Source: Streptomyces sp. NRRL S-455 (lineage in GTDB: Bacteria; Actinomycetota; Actinomycetes; Streptomycetales; Streptomycetaceae). Taken from it: 64,000 nucleotides of DNA. This document shows, in pieces, positions 25,548-33,973 of the stretch. The notes below the pieces were generated by a model that had not been told where the DNA came from, ran no database searches, and saw only the letters and a program-made list of their open reading frames with translations. Positions within the stretch are counted from its first letter, which is position 1, and every line of letters begins with the position of its first letter. The stretch is from NCBI RefSeq assembly GCF_000717875.1, contig NZ_JOCT01000019.1:1-64000 (forward strand), written 5' to 3'. Both the position numbers and the translations under genes were made by a program.

Positions 25548-27662
25548 TCACTTCTTGGACTTCCGGAGTTTGGCGGCGGGGATGCGCTTCTTGCCCATCT
25601 CGATGATCAGGCCGGCGGCCTTGAACGTGAGGTTGAGGGCGACGGTCTCGGGAACCTGCCGGCCGGGGCTGAGGTGCCCCGTGATGTAGTCGCCCATCTG
25701 GACATCCGGGTCCAGGCGCTTGAGGACCATGTAGGCGATGGACTCGGCCTCGACCTCGTTGCGTGCATGGGCCTTCTGGGCTTCCTCGGGGGAGGAAGGG
25801 CACGCGCGCCGGTCGGGCCAAGTCTCTCCGGGGCCTGCCCCGAGGTGTCCGCAGAACAGGTGGCCCAGCTCGTGAGCGAGCGTGGCATAACGGTCCAGGA
25901 GAGGCAGGTTCCGGTTCACCTCGATCTCGAACAACGTCGGATACGACTCAGGTGGATCCCCGGCCCTGCTTCCGAGACGCTGGACCGAACCGCCGGACCT
26001 GCTGTGGTACGTGCGCCCGCAGGAGGAGGCTCCGTGGTCGACCAGGGTGAGCCGGATTCCCAGGGGCGCGAGGTTCGTCTCGGTGTGATGCCAGACCTTG
26101 GCGACTTCCTTCTCTCCGACGCGAGAGGACACCGAGACGGGGGCGGTTATCCCCTTGGGCAGAGGCAGGGCCCCGGGCAGCGCTTCGGTGTCCCCGACGT
26201 CGTACACGAGCATGTAGGGCCCACGGGGCTGGAAGATCAACAGCGGCTTGGCGCCGGGCTTGAGTATCCGGCGGTACGTCGACTCCCACTCCGAGGAGGA
26301 GAGAACGTAGCGTGCCCCCGGCTTCTGGATGTGAACCACCATGGCGTTGAACGGTGCGTACCGCTTGAACCGGCCGACGAACTCGAGCATTTGCAGGTAG
26401 TCCGAGGAGGAGCGATAGCGCTGGGCACCGCGGACGAGGTCGTCGATCGAGGCCTTGGCCAGGTCTGCCTGGCTGACCTCCATCTCCTCGTCCTGCCAGG
26501 GCAGATCGAGTCCGTGCTGCAGGACGGCCGGCTCTTCGTGCTCGAGAGGGATTTCGCGTAACCGTTTCCAGTCCGAGAGTTGTCCTTCGGCCCAGCCGGG
26601 CTCGACCATGTGCGCGAACGACAGCAGCCCGGTCACATGGGCGTCCAGATCGGCCAGGCTCTTGAACTCCTGGTGACGGCGGTGCTGTTCAATACCGAAC
26701 GACACAGCCCCTCGCACATGCTTGGTGATGCGGCGCTTGTACTCGCGCGTCAGGCGAGGAGCGGGACCGTCGACGAGGATGCCCAGCACGCTGCGACGTG
26801 CACCGGGACGGGCCACGTACGTCTTCCTCGTGTTGAGCCTCATGCCCAGAGGCTCCAAAGCCCTCTTCACTCCGGCCACGAGACGGTCGACGTCGGCGTG
26901 ACGCACATGCCGACGGCTCGAGAAAAACAGGTCGTCGCTGTAGCGGGTGTAGCGCAGGCCCAAGGACTCGGCCTGGTGGGTGACAACCTCGTCGACATCA
27001 CGCATCACGATGTTCGACAGGTACCCGCTCGTAGGAGCGCCCTGCGGCAGGAATCCCTCGCGGGTGTGCTTGTAGACCAGGCCGGGCCGACGAACGTGGA
27101 AGTCCTGTCCGGTGGCCTCCAAGCGCACCTTGCGATGTCCGGTGCCACGGTTCGTCCAGGTCTGGTTCGGCCCTTGAGGCGACACGGTGACCAGCCGGGC
27201 CGTCGTATACGCACCCAGGGTGCGACCGGTGCGGCGCAGACCGATCCCCTGGTGGCCGTTGTCGTCCTCCACGAGAGCGATCCGGTACTCGGGCTCCGTC
27301 GGGCGCGTCCAGGCGTCTTTCAGCGCAGCGTGGATGTGCCGTTCCCGGATACTCCCGAAGAAGTCGGCGATGTCCAGGCGGATCACGGTATGAGCCCGCA
27401 GATGGACGGCGGCGCAGTCCACGACCGAGCGGCCCCGCCGGTAGGCGAACGCTGCCGGGTGGGGCTGGAACCTGGCCGGCAGAGTCTCCAGACGGGCAAG
27501 TATTTCCTGCTGCATCACTGACAACCGCGCAACCGGAGCGTGCAAGGTCCGCAGTCCGCCGCAGCGCTTGGGGATCCGGTGCTCTGTGTACGGGTAGATC
27601 GAACCGCTGACTACCGCCTCGAGAAACTGAGCTGGGGCAAGGTGCGCGAAATCGTCCGCCAT
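25548..27662 (-). CDS. Retron-like reverse transcriptase fused to an ImmA/IrrE-ArdC-like zinc metallopeptidase
   Basis: A 704-residue two-domain protein. Residues about 1-355 are a reverse transcriptase: palm Asp in VIRLDIADFF (about 97), LPQGAPTSGYLSN (motif 4, about 205-217), YTRYSDDLFFS with the catalytic DD at about 243-244, and VLGILVDG...LTREYKRRI, which resembles the retron region Y (VTG in true retrons). An insertion of about 60 residues lies between motifs 3 and 4. The C-terminal part (from about 435) begins FNAMVVHIQKPGARYVL and has HELGH at about 597-601 and a distal Glu in VEAESIAYMV, the ImmA/IrrE-ArdC zinc pattern. The ATG at 27662 is preceded by a GGGGGG tract; a GTG at 27668 is possible. 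A run of hairpins lies directly upstream. The function is unknown; an antiphage role is an inference from such fusions and the neighbouring NTPase. Confidence 0.88.
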   Translation of the reverse strand: MADDFAHLAPAQFLEAVVSGSIYPYTEHRIPKRCGGLRTLHAPVARLSVMQQEILARLETLPARFQPHPAAFAYRRGRSVVDCAAVHLRAHTVIRLDIADFFGSIRERHIHAALKDAWTRPTEPEYRIALVEDDNGHQGIGLRRTGRTLGAYTTARLVTVSPQGPNQTWTNRGTGHRKVRLEATGQDFHVRRPGLVYKHTREGFLPQGAPTSGYLSNIVMRDVDEVVTHQAESLGLRYTRYSDDLFFSSRRHVRHADVDRLVAGVKRALEPLGMRLNTRKTYVARPGARRSVLGILVDGPAPRLTREYKRRITKHVRGAVSFGIEQHRRHQEFKSLADLDAHVTGLLSFAHMVEPGWAEGQLSDWKRLREIPLEHEEPAVLQHGLDLPWQDEEMEVSQADLAKASIDDLVRGAQRYRSSSDYLQMLEFVGRFKRYAPFNAMVVHIQKPGARYVLSSSEWESTYRRILKPGAKPLLIFQPRGPYMLVYDVGDTEALPGALPLPKGITAPVSVSSRVGEKEVAKVWHHTETNLAPLGIRLTLVDHGASSCGRTYHSRSGGSVQRLGSRAGDPPESYPTLFEIEVNRNLPLLDRYATLAHELGHLFCGHLGAGPGETWPDRRACPSSPEEAQKAHARNEVEAESIAYMVLKRLDPDVQMGDYITGHLSPGRQVPETVALNLTFKAAGLIIEMGKKRIPAAKLRKSKK

Positions 27663-27689
27663 CGTCACCGACCCCCCTGGCCCCTGCTG

Positions 27690-27906
27690 GCGAGACGCAG
27701 CCGGTGAGCCTCACCTTGAGTGTTCCACCGCCCCTTGACGGGCGGTCCGCTGCGTCCCTCCGCCACCCTGTGCAAGCACAGGGCCCGATCCCCGGCACCC
27801 GGTGTGATCAGCACCGAGGTGTGGTGGACCGGAGGGCCCATCGCAAGGGATGGGTTCCTGAGACTCGCCGACTGCGCTGGGTCGGATCGTAACCCCCTCA
27901 CGAGTC
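27690..27906 (-). ncRNA. Candidate structured RNA upstream of the reverse transcriptase (retron msr-msd-like)
   Basis: Reading 5' to 3' on the minus strand, six hairpins follow one another before the RT start. The first is GACTCG/CGAGTC (27901-27906 with 27862-27867) enclosing CCGAC/GTCGG. Then come CCCATC/GATGGG (27837-27854), CGGTG/CACCG around CTGATCA, CCCTGTGC-TT-GCACAGGG (27766-27783), ACCGCCC/GGGCGGT with a 6-base loop (27727-27746), and GGTGA/TCACC (27703-27715). No convincing protein is encoded here. Retron RTs use exactly such an upstream structured transcript as template and primer. The ends and any branching G cannot be fixed by eye. Confidence 0.45.
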
Positions 27907-28035
27907 GGACTCACAGGCGGGTCAGCCGGTGGCGGCGCTGTACGGCGACACGTTCGGCCTCACAGGCGCACGAGCCGGGCATCATGGCACTTCGCCGGAG
28001 CACTGGCGCACAGGGAGACGGAACACTGGTCCACT

Positions 28036-31000
28036 TCACCACCATCGCTCAACGGGTTCGCCGCTCGCATCCAGCCCAAACGGCCAGCGCTGCCGAGCTA
28101 TTTCTGACGGCACCTCCCCGTAGTCAGCCGCTCGGCGGTAAAGACGCTCGGCTCCCTCACTGTCTCCGTCTGCCTCCTGAATCCGCGCCAGGCACCCCAG
28201 AGGCCAGGGGTCTCCATCGTCGACGAGCCTCCGGTACAGACGCAGAGCGCCTTCCCGGTCCCCGTCACCCTCACGACCCAGAGCCAGGAGATGCACGTCC
28301 CACCGGTAGCCACCTTCCGCCGCCTGGCCGTACAGTTCGTCGGCCGCATCACGGTCCCCGACCGCCTCACGCAGCCGGCCCAAGGCCAGGAGAGCCTGGA
28401 CGTCGCCTCGATCCGCAGCCATCCGGTAGAGCCGCTCAGCGCCTTTTCCATCCCCGCTCTCCTCGCGCCGACTCGCCGTGCTCAGCAGGAGGGCCGTGTC
28501 GCCTCGGTCGGCTGCCTCGTGCGCCAGCCGCTCTGCATCCTTCTCGGCACCCGCCGCTTGTCGCAGTTGGAAGAGAAGTCGCAAGGCCTCGGGGTGACCT
28601 CGGCCGGCGGCTTGGAAGGCGTAGGCCTCGGCACCCTCGCGATCCCCGTCCCATTCACGCAGTCGCAGCAAGCCCAGCACTCCGCTGCGCTCTCCCCGGC
28701 TGATGAGCCAGCGGTACAAGCGTTCGGCGCCCTCCCGGTCCCCCATCCACTCACGTCGTTGGGCGAGATACCACAGAATCGTGGCATTCCCCTCGCGCGC
28801 ACAGCGATAGGCATAGTCCTCGGCACCGCGGGCATCGCCGCCCATTTCCCGCTCCTGCACGAAGAGCCACACAGCCTCCGTGGCCCCTTGGCCGGCGGCT
28901 TCCCGGGCGCACCGTTCGGCCCCTTCCCGGTCCCCGGCCCTCTCCCGCCTCGATGCCAGAAGCCCCAGAGCCAGCATGTCCCCGTGCTCGGCAGCCCGGC
29001 GGTACATTCGATCCGCGGCCTGCGCGTCACCCGCCTCGTGGTACCTCAGTGCGAGCTTTCGCATGGCCTCGGTATCGCCGAGATCGGCAGCTTCGTGATA
29101 CAGCTTCTGGGCACCGCCTCCGTCCCCGCTCTGCTGACGCATCGTGGCAAGGCGGCGCAGAGCCTCGCCATCTCCGCGGTCCCCAGCAGACCGGTACAGC
29201 CGCTCTGCCTGCTTCGGATCTGTCGTCTCGTGTTGTTGGGCGAGCGTTCTCAGGACGAGTGTGTCCCCCTGGTCGGCGGCCATCAACGCGAAGCGTTCAG
29301 CGCTGCCCAGGTCATCCGTCAGCGTGGCGAGTTCGAGCCATGCGCGGGTGTCACCCAGCGCGGCGGCCTGCTGGGCGTAGTGCTCAGCCTCGGCCCAGTC
29401 TCCTGCTTCCCGTCGCAACCGTGCCAGACAGCACAGAGCCCACGTGTCACCGACCTGAGCGGCCTTCACATAGAGCCGCTCGGCCCCTCTCCGGTCATCA
29501 GCGTCCTCCCGCATCTCAGCCACTTCGGACACGGCTCGCCCGCTGCCATGACGAACAGATCGCAGAGCAAAACCATCCGCGCCGCCGTGATCGCCAACCT
29601 CCTCCCGCAACAACGCCAAGTCGTGCAGCGCATCGTTGTGCCCGTACTCCACCGCCGCTTGATAGAGGCGGTCCGCAATCTGCAGTCGCTCGCGTTGATG
29701 GGCGGCACGGGCAAACGACATGAGAACAGCGGGCTCCGTAAGGTGCACAGCCGCGGCATCCCAGAAGCCGGTCGGCGGGCACTTACCGCCCCTCGTGCGC
29801 GCAGTGTGAGCCTGGAGGTAGTCAGCCAGCCGGTACAGAGGCTCGACGCAGTTCGGCTGACCGGGGGGAGCCACTTCCTGTGTGAGAGGGCCCGGGATTC
29901 CCCGGCACGCCTGGTCGGTGGCGTGCACGGCGCGTTCGAACCACGTCTGCCGCCATTGCGAGGTCTGGGTCCGCCAGTAGTCGCGGTGGAGGTACGAGCC
30001 GGCTGCCGCGCGGAGAAAGACTTCTGGAAGCAACTCGCCGTGTCCCAAGCGGCGGGCATCGGCCGCGGCGTCAAGTACAGCGCGGATGTGCGGTGATGCC
30101 TTTTCTTCGTACCGGGCTACCAGCTCGCGGGCTCCGGCGAGGTACTGCGTAATCCTGCTGTCGCCCTTGGCCAAGGCCTCGGCCAGCCGTGGATCGTCCG
30201 CAGCGAGGCCCTGCAGCGTGCTCAAGTCCTCGGGGGTGAAGCATTCAGCCACTGTGAGGGTGGAATCGTCGAGCAACGTGCGTGCTTGCTGGTGGGGGTC
30301 GTGCTGCTGGGAGCCGCTGGGGCGCTGAGTGAGCGTGGTGTGGTGCCTGTGCCACAGCGTGCCCAGGACCAGTACGGGTCCCCGGCCGGCGTCGTGCATC
30401 AACGACATCAAGGCACTGGCTGCCCGTCCGCCGGGGTCCGGTTGGCCATGGGGGAGAAGGTAGCGCTCGAGTTCATTGAGCCAGAGCACGGTGTGGGACA
30501 GCCGATGCTGACTCCGCAGCCCCTGCAAGAGATCGGTTCGGTCACTCGGCCGCCAGACCAGCCACCCCGCCGGCAATCGAGTGACGGCTTCCCACAAGGC
30601 TCGGGACTTGCCGGTCGATGAGTCCCCCACCAACACCACCAGACGGCTCTGGCCGGCCACCGCCAGAGCCACTTCGTCCTGAAGCCGACGGTCATGAGCC
30701 CGTCGTACGTACTGCGGGAGCTGCCCAAGCCCATCGGTGGACGGCGTACGGCGATCAACCTCAATGGCCCGGTGCACTTGCAGATGCCGAACCGGGTCGA
30801 GCTGATCGAGCGCACATCCCAGCCTGGCGGGCACCACCTCCGGTGTCAGGGACGGAGCCGAGTCCACCGTGGCCCTTTCCTCTTGAGCCCTCTGACGCAA
30901 CTCGCGGCACCGGTCGATCGACAGGACGTGCGGGCCGACCCCCAGTGGAGAAAGCCCCCGCTCCCTGCGCGCCCTCACGGCCGTGTGAACGAGTGTGTCC

Positions 31001-31269
31001 ACCACCCGCTGGTCGGGCACATGCTCGCGGGCGCACCATTCCCCGAGCCGCTCCTCGTTGAAGACCGGCACCCTCCCCGGCGGGTCGGGCAGTGTCCGCT
31101 CAACTTGTGCGGCGCGACTCGCGAACTCCCCACGCGTCAAGCCTGATGCCGTGATCAAGTCCTGCACACATTGCGCGAACTGCGCCCGGGCCGACGCCGG
31201 TTCCTGGTTCCGTAACAACCCCCACCTCCGGTCTTCTCCGGTCCGGATCCGCTCCGGAGATCCGACCAT
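28036..31269 (-). CDS. HTH/P-loop NTPase protein with about 17 Sel1/TPR-like repeats (STAND-like)
   Basis: A 1077-residue protein of signal-sensing layout. Residues about 27-100 resemble an XRE-type helix-turn-helix (FAQCVQDLITASGLTRGEFA, then PVFNEERLGEWC). The NTPase follows, with Walker A GDSSTGKS at 215-222 and a Walker B-like VLWLNELERYL. From about residue 660 to the end there are about 17 repeats of 32 residues with consensus GAERLYRRAADRGDTEAL-LA-LREAAGD, a Sel1/TPR solenoid. The frame is open upstream to 31887, but that part is a helicase remnant and low-quality sequence. The ATG at 31269 has GAGGG five bases before it and sits 25 bases from a perfect palindrome, so it is chosen. The layout resembles STAND NTPases in defence and development. 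No partner besides the RT gene is seen. Confidence 0.8.
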   Translation of the reverse strand: MVGSPERIRTGEDRRWGLLRNQEPASARAQFAQCVQDLITASGLTRGEFASRAAQVERTLPDPPGRVPVFNEERLGEWCAREHVPDQRVVDTLVHTAVRARRERGLSPLGVGPHVLSIDRCRELRQRAQEERATVDSAPSLTPEVVPARLGCALDQLDPVRHLQVHRAIEVDRRTPSTDGLGQLPQYVRRAHDRRLQDEVALAVAGQSRLVVLVGDSSTGKSRALWEAVTRLPAGWLVWRPSDRTDLLQGLRSQHRLSHTVLWLNELERYLLPHGQPDPGGRAASALMSLMHDAGRGPVLVLGTLWHRHHTTLTQRPSGSQQHDPHQQARTLLDDSTLTVAECFTPEDLSTLQGLAADDPRLAEALAKGDSRITQYLAGARELVARYEEKASPHIRAVLDAAADARRLGHGELLPEVFLRAAAGSYLHRDYWRTQTSQWRQTWFERAVHATDQACRGIPGPLTQEVAPPGQPNCVEPLYRLADYLQAHTARTRGGKCPPTGFWDAAAVHLTEPAVLMSFARAAHQRERLQIADRLYQAAVEYGHNDALHDLALLREEVGDHGGADGFALRSVRHGSGRAVSEVAEMREDADDRRGAERLYVKAAQVGDTWALCCLARLRREAGDWAEAEHYAQQAAALGDTRAWLELATLTDDLGSAERFALMAADQGDTLVLRTLAQQHETTDPKQAERLYRSAGDRGDGEALRRLATMRQQSGDGGGAQKLYHEAADLGDTEAMRKLALRYHEAGDAQAADRMYRRAAEHGDMLALGLLASRRERAGDREGAERCAREAAGQGATEAVWLFVQEREMGGDARGAEDYAYRCAREGNATILWYLAQRREWMGDREGAERLYRWLISRGERSGVLGLLRLREWDGDREGAEAYAFQAAGRGHPEALRLLFQLRQAAGAEKDAERLAHEAADRGDTALLLSTASRREESGDGKGAERLYRMAADRGDVQALLALGRLREAVGDRDAADELYGQAAEGGYRWDVHLLALGREGDGDREGALRLYRRLVDDGDPWPLGCLARIQEADGDSEGAERLYRRAADYGEVPSEIARQRWPFGLDASGEPVERWW

Positions 31270-31311
31270 ATCGGCCCTCGCCTTCAGCTTTGCCCCATAT
31301 CTTGATATGGG
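31267..31311 (-). promoter_or_regulatory. CCCATATC palindrome and half-site at the NTPase gene start
   Basis: CCCATATC-TT-GATATGGG (31294-31311) is a perfect 8-base inverted repeat with a 2-base centre. A further CCATATC half-site at 31267-31273 overlaps the start codon. AT-rich repeats like these stand out sharply from the surrounding GC-rich sequence. Autoregulation by the HTH domain of the encoded protein is plausible but unproven. Confidence 0.6.
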
Positions 31312-31477
31312 CTGTCGCAGCATGCTCAACCGATCCGCAACCTCGTCGCCATGACGAACCCAAACCCGCACGACATGTCCGAGCAGTCCGGCCGGCGCTG
31401 AAACTCCCACCTGGGGAACGGTGTTGGGTCTCCGAGCGGATGCCGGGGTACGAGGCCCTCGAGCCTCTCGCGAGCCG

Positions 31478-31710
31478 GGCCGCTGCGCGGCGGCCTCGAA
31501 GTCGTCCGGGTCGACCGGCTCGGTGGCGGCGACCGGCCTGGTCACCTGATCGAGCACGTCCTCGTACGACGCTCCGTCGAACAACGCGAGCAGCACTTCG
31601 CCGGTGAGCTGCGGGGCGTACTCGACGAGTCCCAGCAGCTGGTCCTCGGTGGTGTTGGTGCGGATGACCGGGAGCAGGGGTTCGGCGACACCGAGGTCCG
31701 CCATCCGCCG
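31478..31710 (-). pseudogene. Fragment of a UvrD-like DNA helicase gene
   Basis: On the minus strand about 75 codons read RRMADLGVAEPLLPVIRTNT, LLGLVEYAPQLTGEVLLALF, then SYEDVLDQVTRPVA and PVDPDDFEAAAQRP. I recognise this as the N-terminal lead-in of a Streptomyces UvrD/Rep-type helicase family, which normally continues to its Walker A motif (GGPGTGKT). Here the similarity stops at AAAQRP and unrelated sequence follows, so only a scrap remains. It marks the right edge of the accessory island, in the same way that the broken xdhC marks the left. Confidence 0.5.
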
Positions 31711-31870
31711 GGGCCGGTCGGCGGCGCCACGCCTGCCCGTTCGTGGACCGGAGTGACCGGCTCGCCCGGGGCCGGGGCCCGGGACCGTCGGCCGCCGGGC
31801 CGGGACCAGTGGGCCCTGCCGGCAACGCCCCCGCGGACCGAAGACTTGACGCAGCCTGAAGGAGGTACCC

Positions 31871-32833
31871 ATGACCCGCACCATCACCGCCGGACTGGAC
31901 GGCTCGCCGCAGAGCCTGGCCGCCGCCGACTGGGCCGCAGGGGAAGCGCGGCTCCGTGACCTGCCCCTGCGGCTGGTGAGCGCCTGGGAATGGCAGCCCC
32001 CCGCCTACGCGCCGGCGGCCGGGCTCGGTGTGCCGGTGCCGCCGAGCGACCTTCAGCGCGCGGGGGCGCAGCGCCTGCTGGACGAGGCACGGACTGGTTT
32101 CGCCCGCCGCCTTCCCGGTCTGCGGATCGACGTGGAGGATGTCCCCGGTTCGCCCGTCCCGGCCTTGCTGAAATCCTCCGAGGACGCCGAGCTGCTGGTC
32201 TTGGGATCCCGCGGTCTGGGCCAGCTCACCGGCTTCCTGCTCGGCTCCGTCTCCCTCTCCGTCCTGGCCCGGTGCGAGCGGCCGGTGGTCCTCGTGCGGC
32301 CTGGCGGGCAGTGGGAGGAGGAACCGTCGCCGGGGCACTCGGCGTCCGGCCTTGCCGCCGCCCCCGGCCACCGCGACGTCGTCCTCGGCCTCGACCTGCA
32401 CGAGCCCAGCAGCGCGGTGATCGACTTCGCGTTCGACGCGGCTTCGCGGCGGGCGGCGCGTCTGCGGATCATCCACGGCTGGACACTGCCGCCCTACCAC
32501 TACGGCGGCGAGCTCATGCCCGACCTGAACGACGAGATGGCCACGCAGGTGCGGCGCGAACTGTCCGACGTGCTGCGCCCGTGGCAGGAGAAGTACCCCG
32601 CCGTGGAGATCAGCCCGCAGGCCACGGTCGGCGGCGCGGGCCGTCACCTGGTCGACGCCTCCCAGGATGCGGCGCTGGTGGTCGTGGGCCGCCGGATCCG
32701 TCGGACAGCGGTCGGCGCTCACATCGGGCCGGTGACCCAGGCTCTGCTGCACCATGCCGCCGCCCCGGTTGCGGTGATCCCGCACGACCCTCCCGCCGGC
32801 CCCTCGGCATCGGATCTCACCTCACCGGCGTGA
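31871..32833 (+). CDS. Universal stress protein (two UspA domains)
   Basis: A 320-residue cytoplasmic protein with two UspA domains in tandem. The first (about 1-145) starts MTRTITAGLDGSPQSLAAAD and ends with an ATP-binding loop LGSRGLGQLTGFLLGSVS that keeps the G-x2-G-x9-G-S pattern. The second (about 165-310) begins VVLGLDLHEPSSAVIDFAFD, and its loop VVGRRIRRTAVGAHIGPVT is degenerate, so it may not bind ATP. GAAGGAGG is placed ideally before the ATG. Such proteins respond to stress or hypoxia in actinomycetes. Its 3' end overlaps the 3' end of the convergent ectD remnant by about 17 bases. Confidence 0.92.
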   Translation: MTRTITAGLDGSPQSLAAADWAAGEARLRDLPLRLVSAWEWQPPAYAPAAGLGVPVPPSDLQRAGAQRLLDEARTGFARRLPGLRIDVEDVPGSPVPALLKSSEDAELLVLGSRGLGQLTGFLLGSVSLSVLARCERPVVLVRPGGQWEEEPSPGHSASGLAAAPGHRDVVLGLDLHEPSSAVIDFAFDAASRRAARLRIIHGWTLPPYHYGGELMPDLNDEMATQVRRELSDVLRPWQEKYPAVEISPQATVGGAGRHLVDASQDAALVVVGRRIRRTAVGAHIGPVTQALLHHAAAPVAVIPHDPPAGPSASDLTSPA

Positions 32834-33552
32834 AGTCCCGCGCCCCGATGAACTCCGGCCGCCGTACCGGTGCCGCGAACGGTTCCACCGCCGTGTTCTC
32901 CACGCTGTTGAACACGATGAAGACGTTGCTGCGCGGGAACGGCGTGATGTTGTCGCCGGAGCCGTGCATGTGTGCGGCCGGCGCAGCCGATGAACGTCCG
33001 GTGCGAGCCCGGCATGATCATGAGGCTGCCGTTGGTGTCGTGGTTCTCGGTCAGGGCGATCGACACGGAAACGGTCCGCATGCGCGGCAGGCCGTCCTCG
33101 GCGTGCCATGTCTCGAAGTCCGAGTGCCAGTAGAAGCCGGAGGCGCCGAAGCCCGGCTTGACGTTGATCCGGGACTGGTGGACGTACACGTCGGAGCCGA
33201 GGATGCGGCGGGCGGTGCCTGCCACGCGTTCGTCGCGTACCAGGTCGGCGAAGACATCGCTGATCTTGTGGACTTCGAACACCGACCGGACTTGCTGTGT
33301 CTTCGGTTCGATGATCCAGCGTTCATCGGTGCCGAGCGCCGGGTGGTGGATCAGCCGGTCGAGTTCGGCGCGGTAGGTATCGGTCTCGTCGTCGGAGAGC
33401 AGGTGACCGTCGGTCAGGAAGCCGTCGCGTTCGTACGACTTCAGGCCGGGGGAGGGCGGCCCCCAGACGACCGGGTCCCGGCGGCTTGTGACGACCTCGG
33501 CGGGGCCACGGGTCGGGTAGAAGTCCTGGACGGCCGTGGTGGTCGCGGTCAT
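32817..33552 (-). pseudogene. ectD: Ectoine hydroxylase gene ectD, broken by internal deletion
   Basis: EctD is an Fe(II)/2-oxoglutarate dioxygenase that turns ectoine into 5-hydroxyectoine. The N-terminal 200 residues are normal, including the iron motif FYWHSDFETWHAEDG and the stretch GSLMIMPGSHRTFIGCAG. The sequence then jumps, in another frame, to HMHGSGDNITPFPRSN and VENTAVEPFAAPVRRPEF, the correct C-terminus, ending at about 32817. Roughly 48 residues between GCAG and HMHG are missing, and the reading frame changes at about 32970. The second iron His and the 2-oxoglutarate Arg segment are thus out of frame. The product is predicted to be inactive unless this is an assembly error. The gene lies 16 bases downstream of ectC in the ect operon. 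Confidence 0.85.
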
Positions 33553-33568
33553 GGGCGGTCCCCTTCCG

Positions 33569-33973
33569 TCAGGGGTCAGGCGTCGGGCTCGGGGGCGGGT
33601 AGGAACCGTTCTCGTCGTGGTCCTCCCAGCCTGTGACAGGGGGGTTGAAGACGCACACGCAGCGGAAGTCCGTCTTGGGGCGGAGGGTGTGCCGCTCGTG
33701 GCCGTCGAGCAGGTACATCGTGCCGGGCTTGATCCAGTGGGTCTCGCCCGTCTCGTGGTCGGTGAGTTCGGCCTCGCCTTCGACGCACAGCACGGCCTCG
33801 ACGTGATGCGCGTACCACATCGACGTCTCCGTGCCCGCGTAGAGCACGGTCTCGTGGAGTGAGAAACCGGCCTTCTCCCTGGCGAGCACGAGGCGTTTGC
33901 TCTCCCAGGTGCCGGAGGCGGCCCTGATGTGGCGCTCGGTGTTCTCGATCTCGCTCAGTGACCGGACTATCAC
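33569..33973 (-). CDS. ectC: L-ectoine synthase EctC
   Basis: EctC cyclises N-gamma-acetyl-2,4-diaminobutyrate to ectoine, the compatible solute made under osmotic or heat stress. The 134-residue length is standard. The cupin-like fold is seen in [20 protein letters not shown] and [16 protein letters not shown], which carry the metal-ligand residues. The GTG start at 33973 overlaps the ectB stop by four bases (GTGA), giving translational coupling; the longer open frame upstream is only antisense-like reading of ectB. The ectD remnant follows. Confidence 0.95.
   Translation of the reverse strand: MIVRSLSEIENTERHIRAASGTWESKRLVLAREKAGFSLHETVLYAGTETSMWYAHHVEAVLCVEGEAELTDHETGETHWIKPGTMYLLDGHERHTLRPKTDFRCVCVFNPPVTGWEDHDENGSYPPPSPTPDP

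Noticed and set aside
27668..27885. CCGACCC/GGGTCGG as definite a1/a2 repeats of a retron
   Set aside because: Seven bases of GC-rich complementarity occur often by chance, so it is mentioned only as a possibility under the RNA finding.
28100..29700. Regular 96-base periodicity that could suggest a CRISPR or satellite array
   Set aside because: The period comes from the 32-residue Sel1 repeats; units are divergent at DNA level and there are no identical repeats with spacers.
28291..30096. A long plus-strand open frame opposite the Sel1-repeat protein
   Set aside because: It is the antisense of the 32-residue repeats and has no motif of its own.
31270..31887. Extending the NTPase protein to the far upstream start at 31887
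   Set aside because: The extension consists of a helicase scrap plus unstructured Arg/Pro-rich sequence and crosses the palindromic operator; the ATG at 31269 has a ribosome site.
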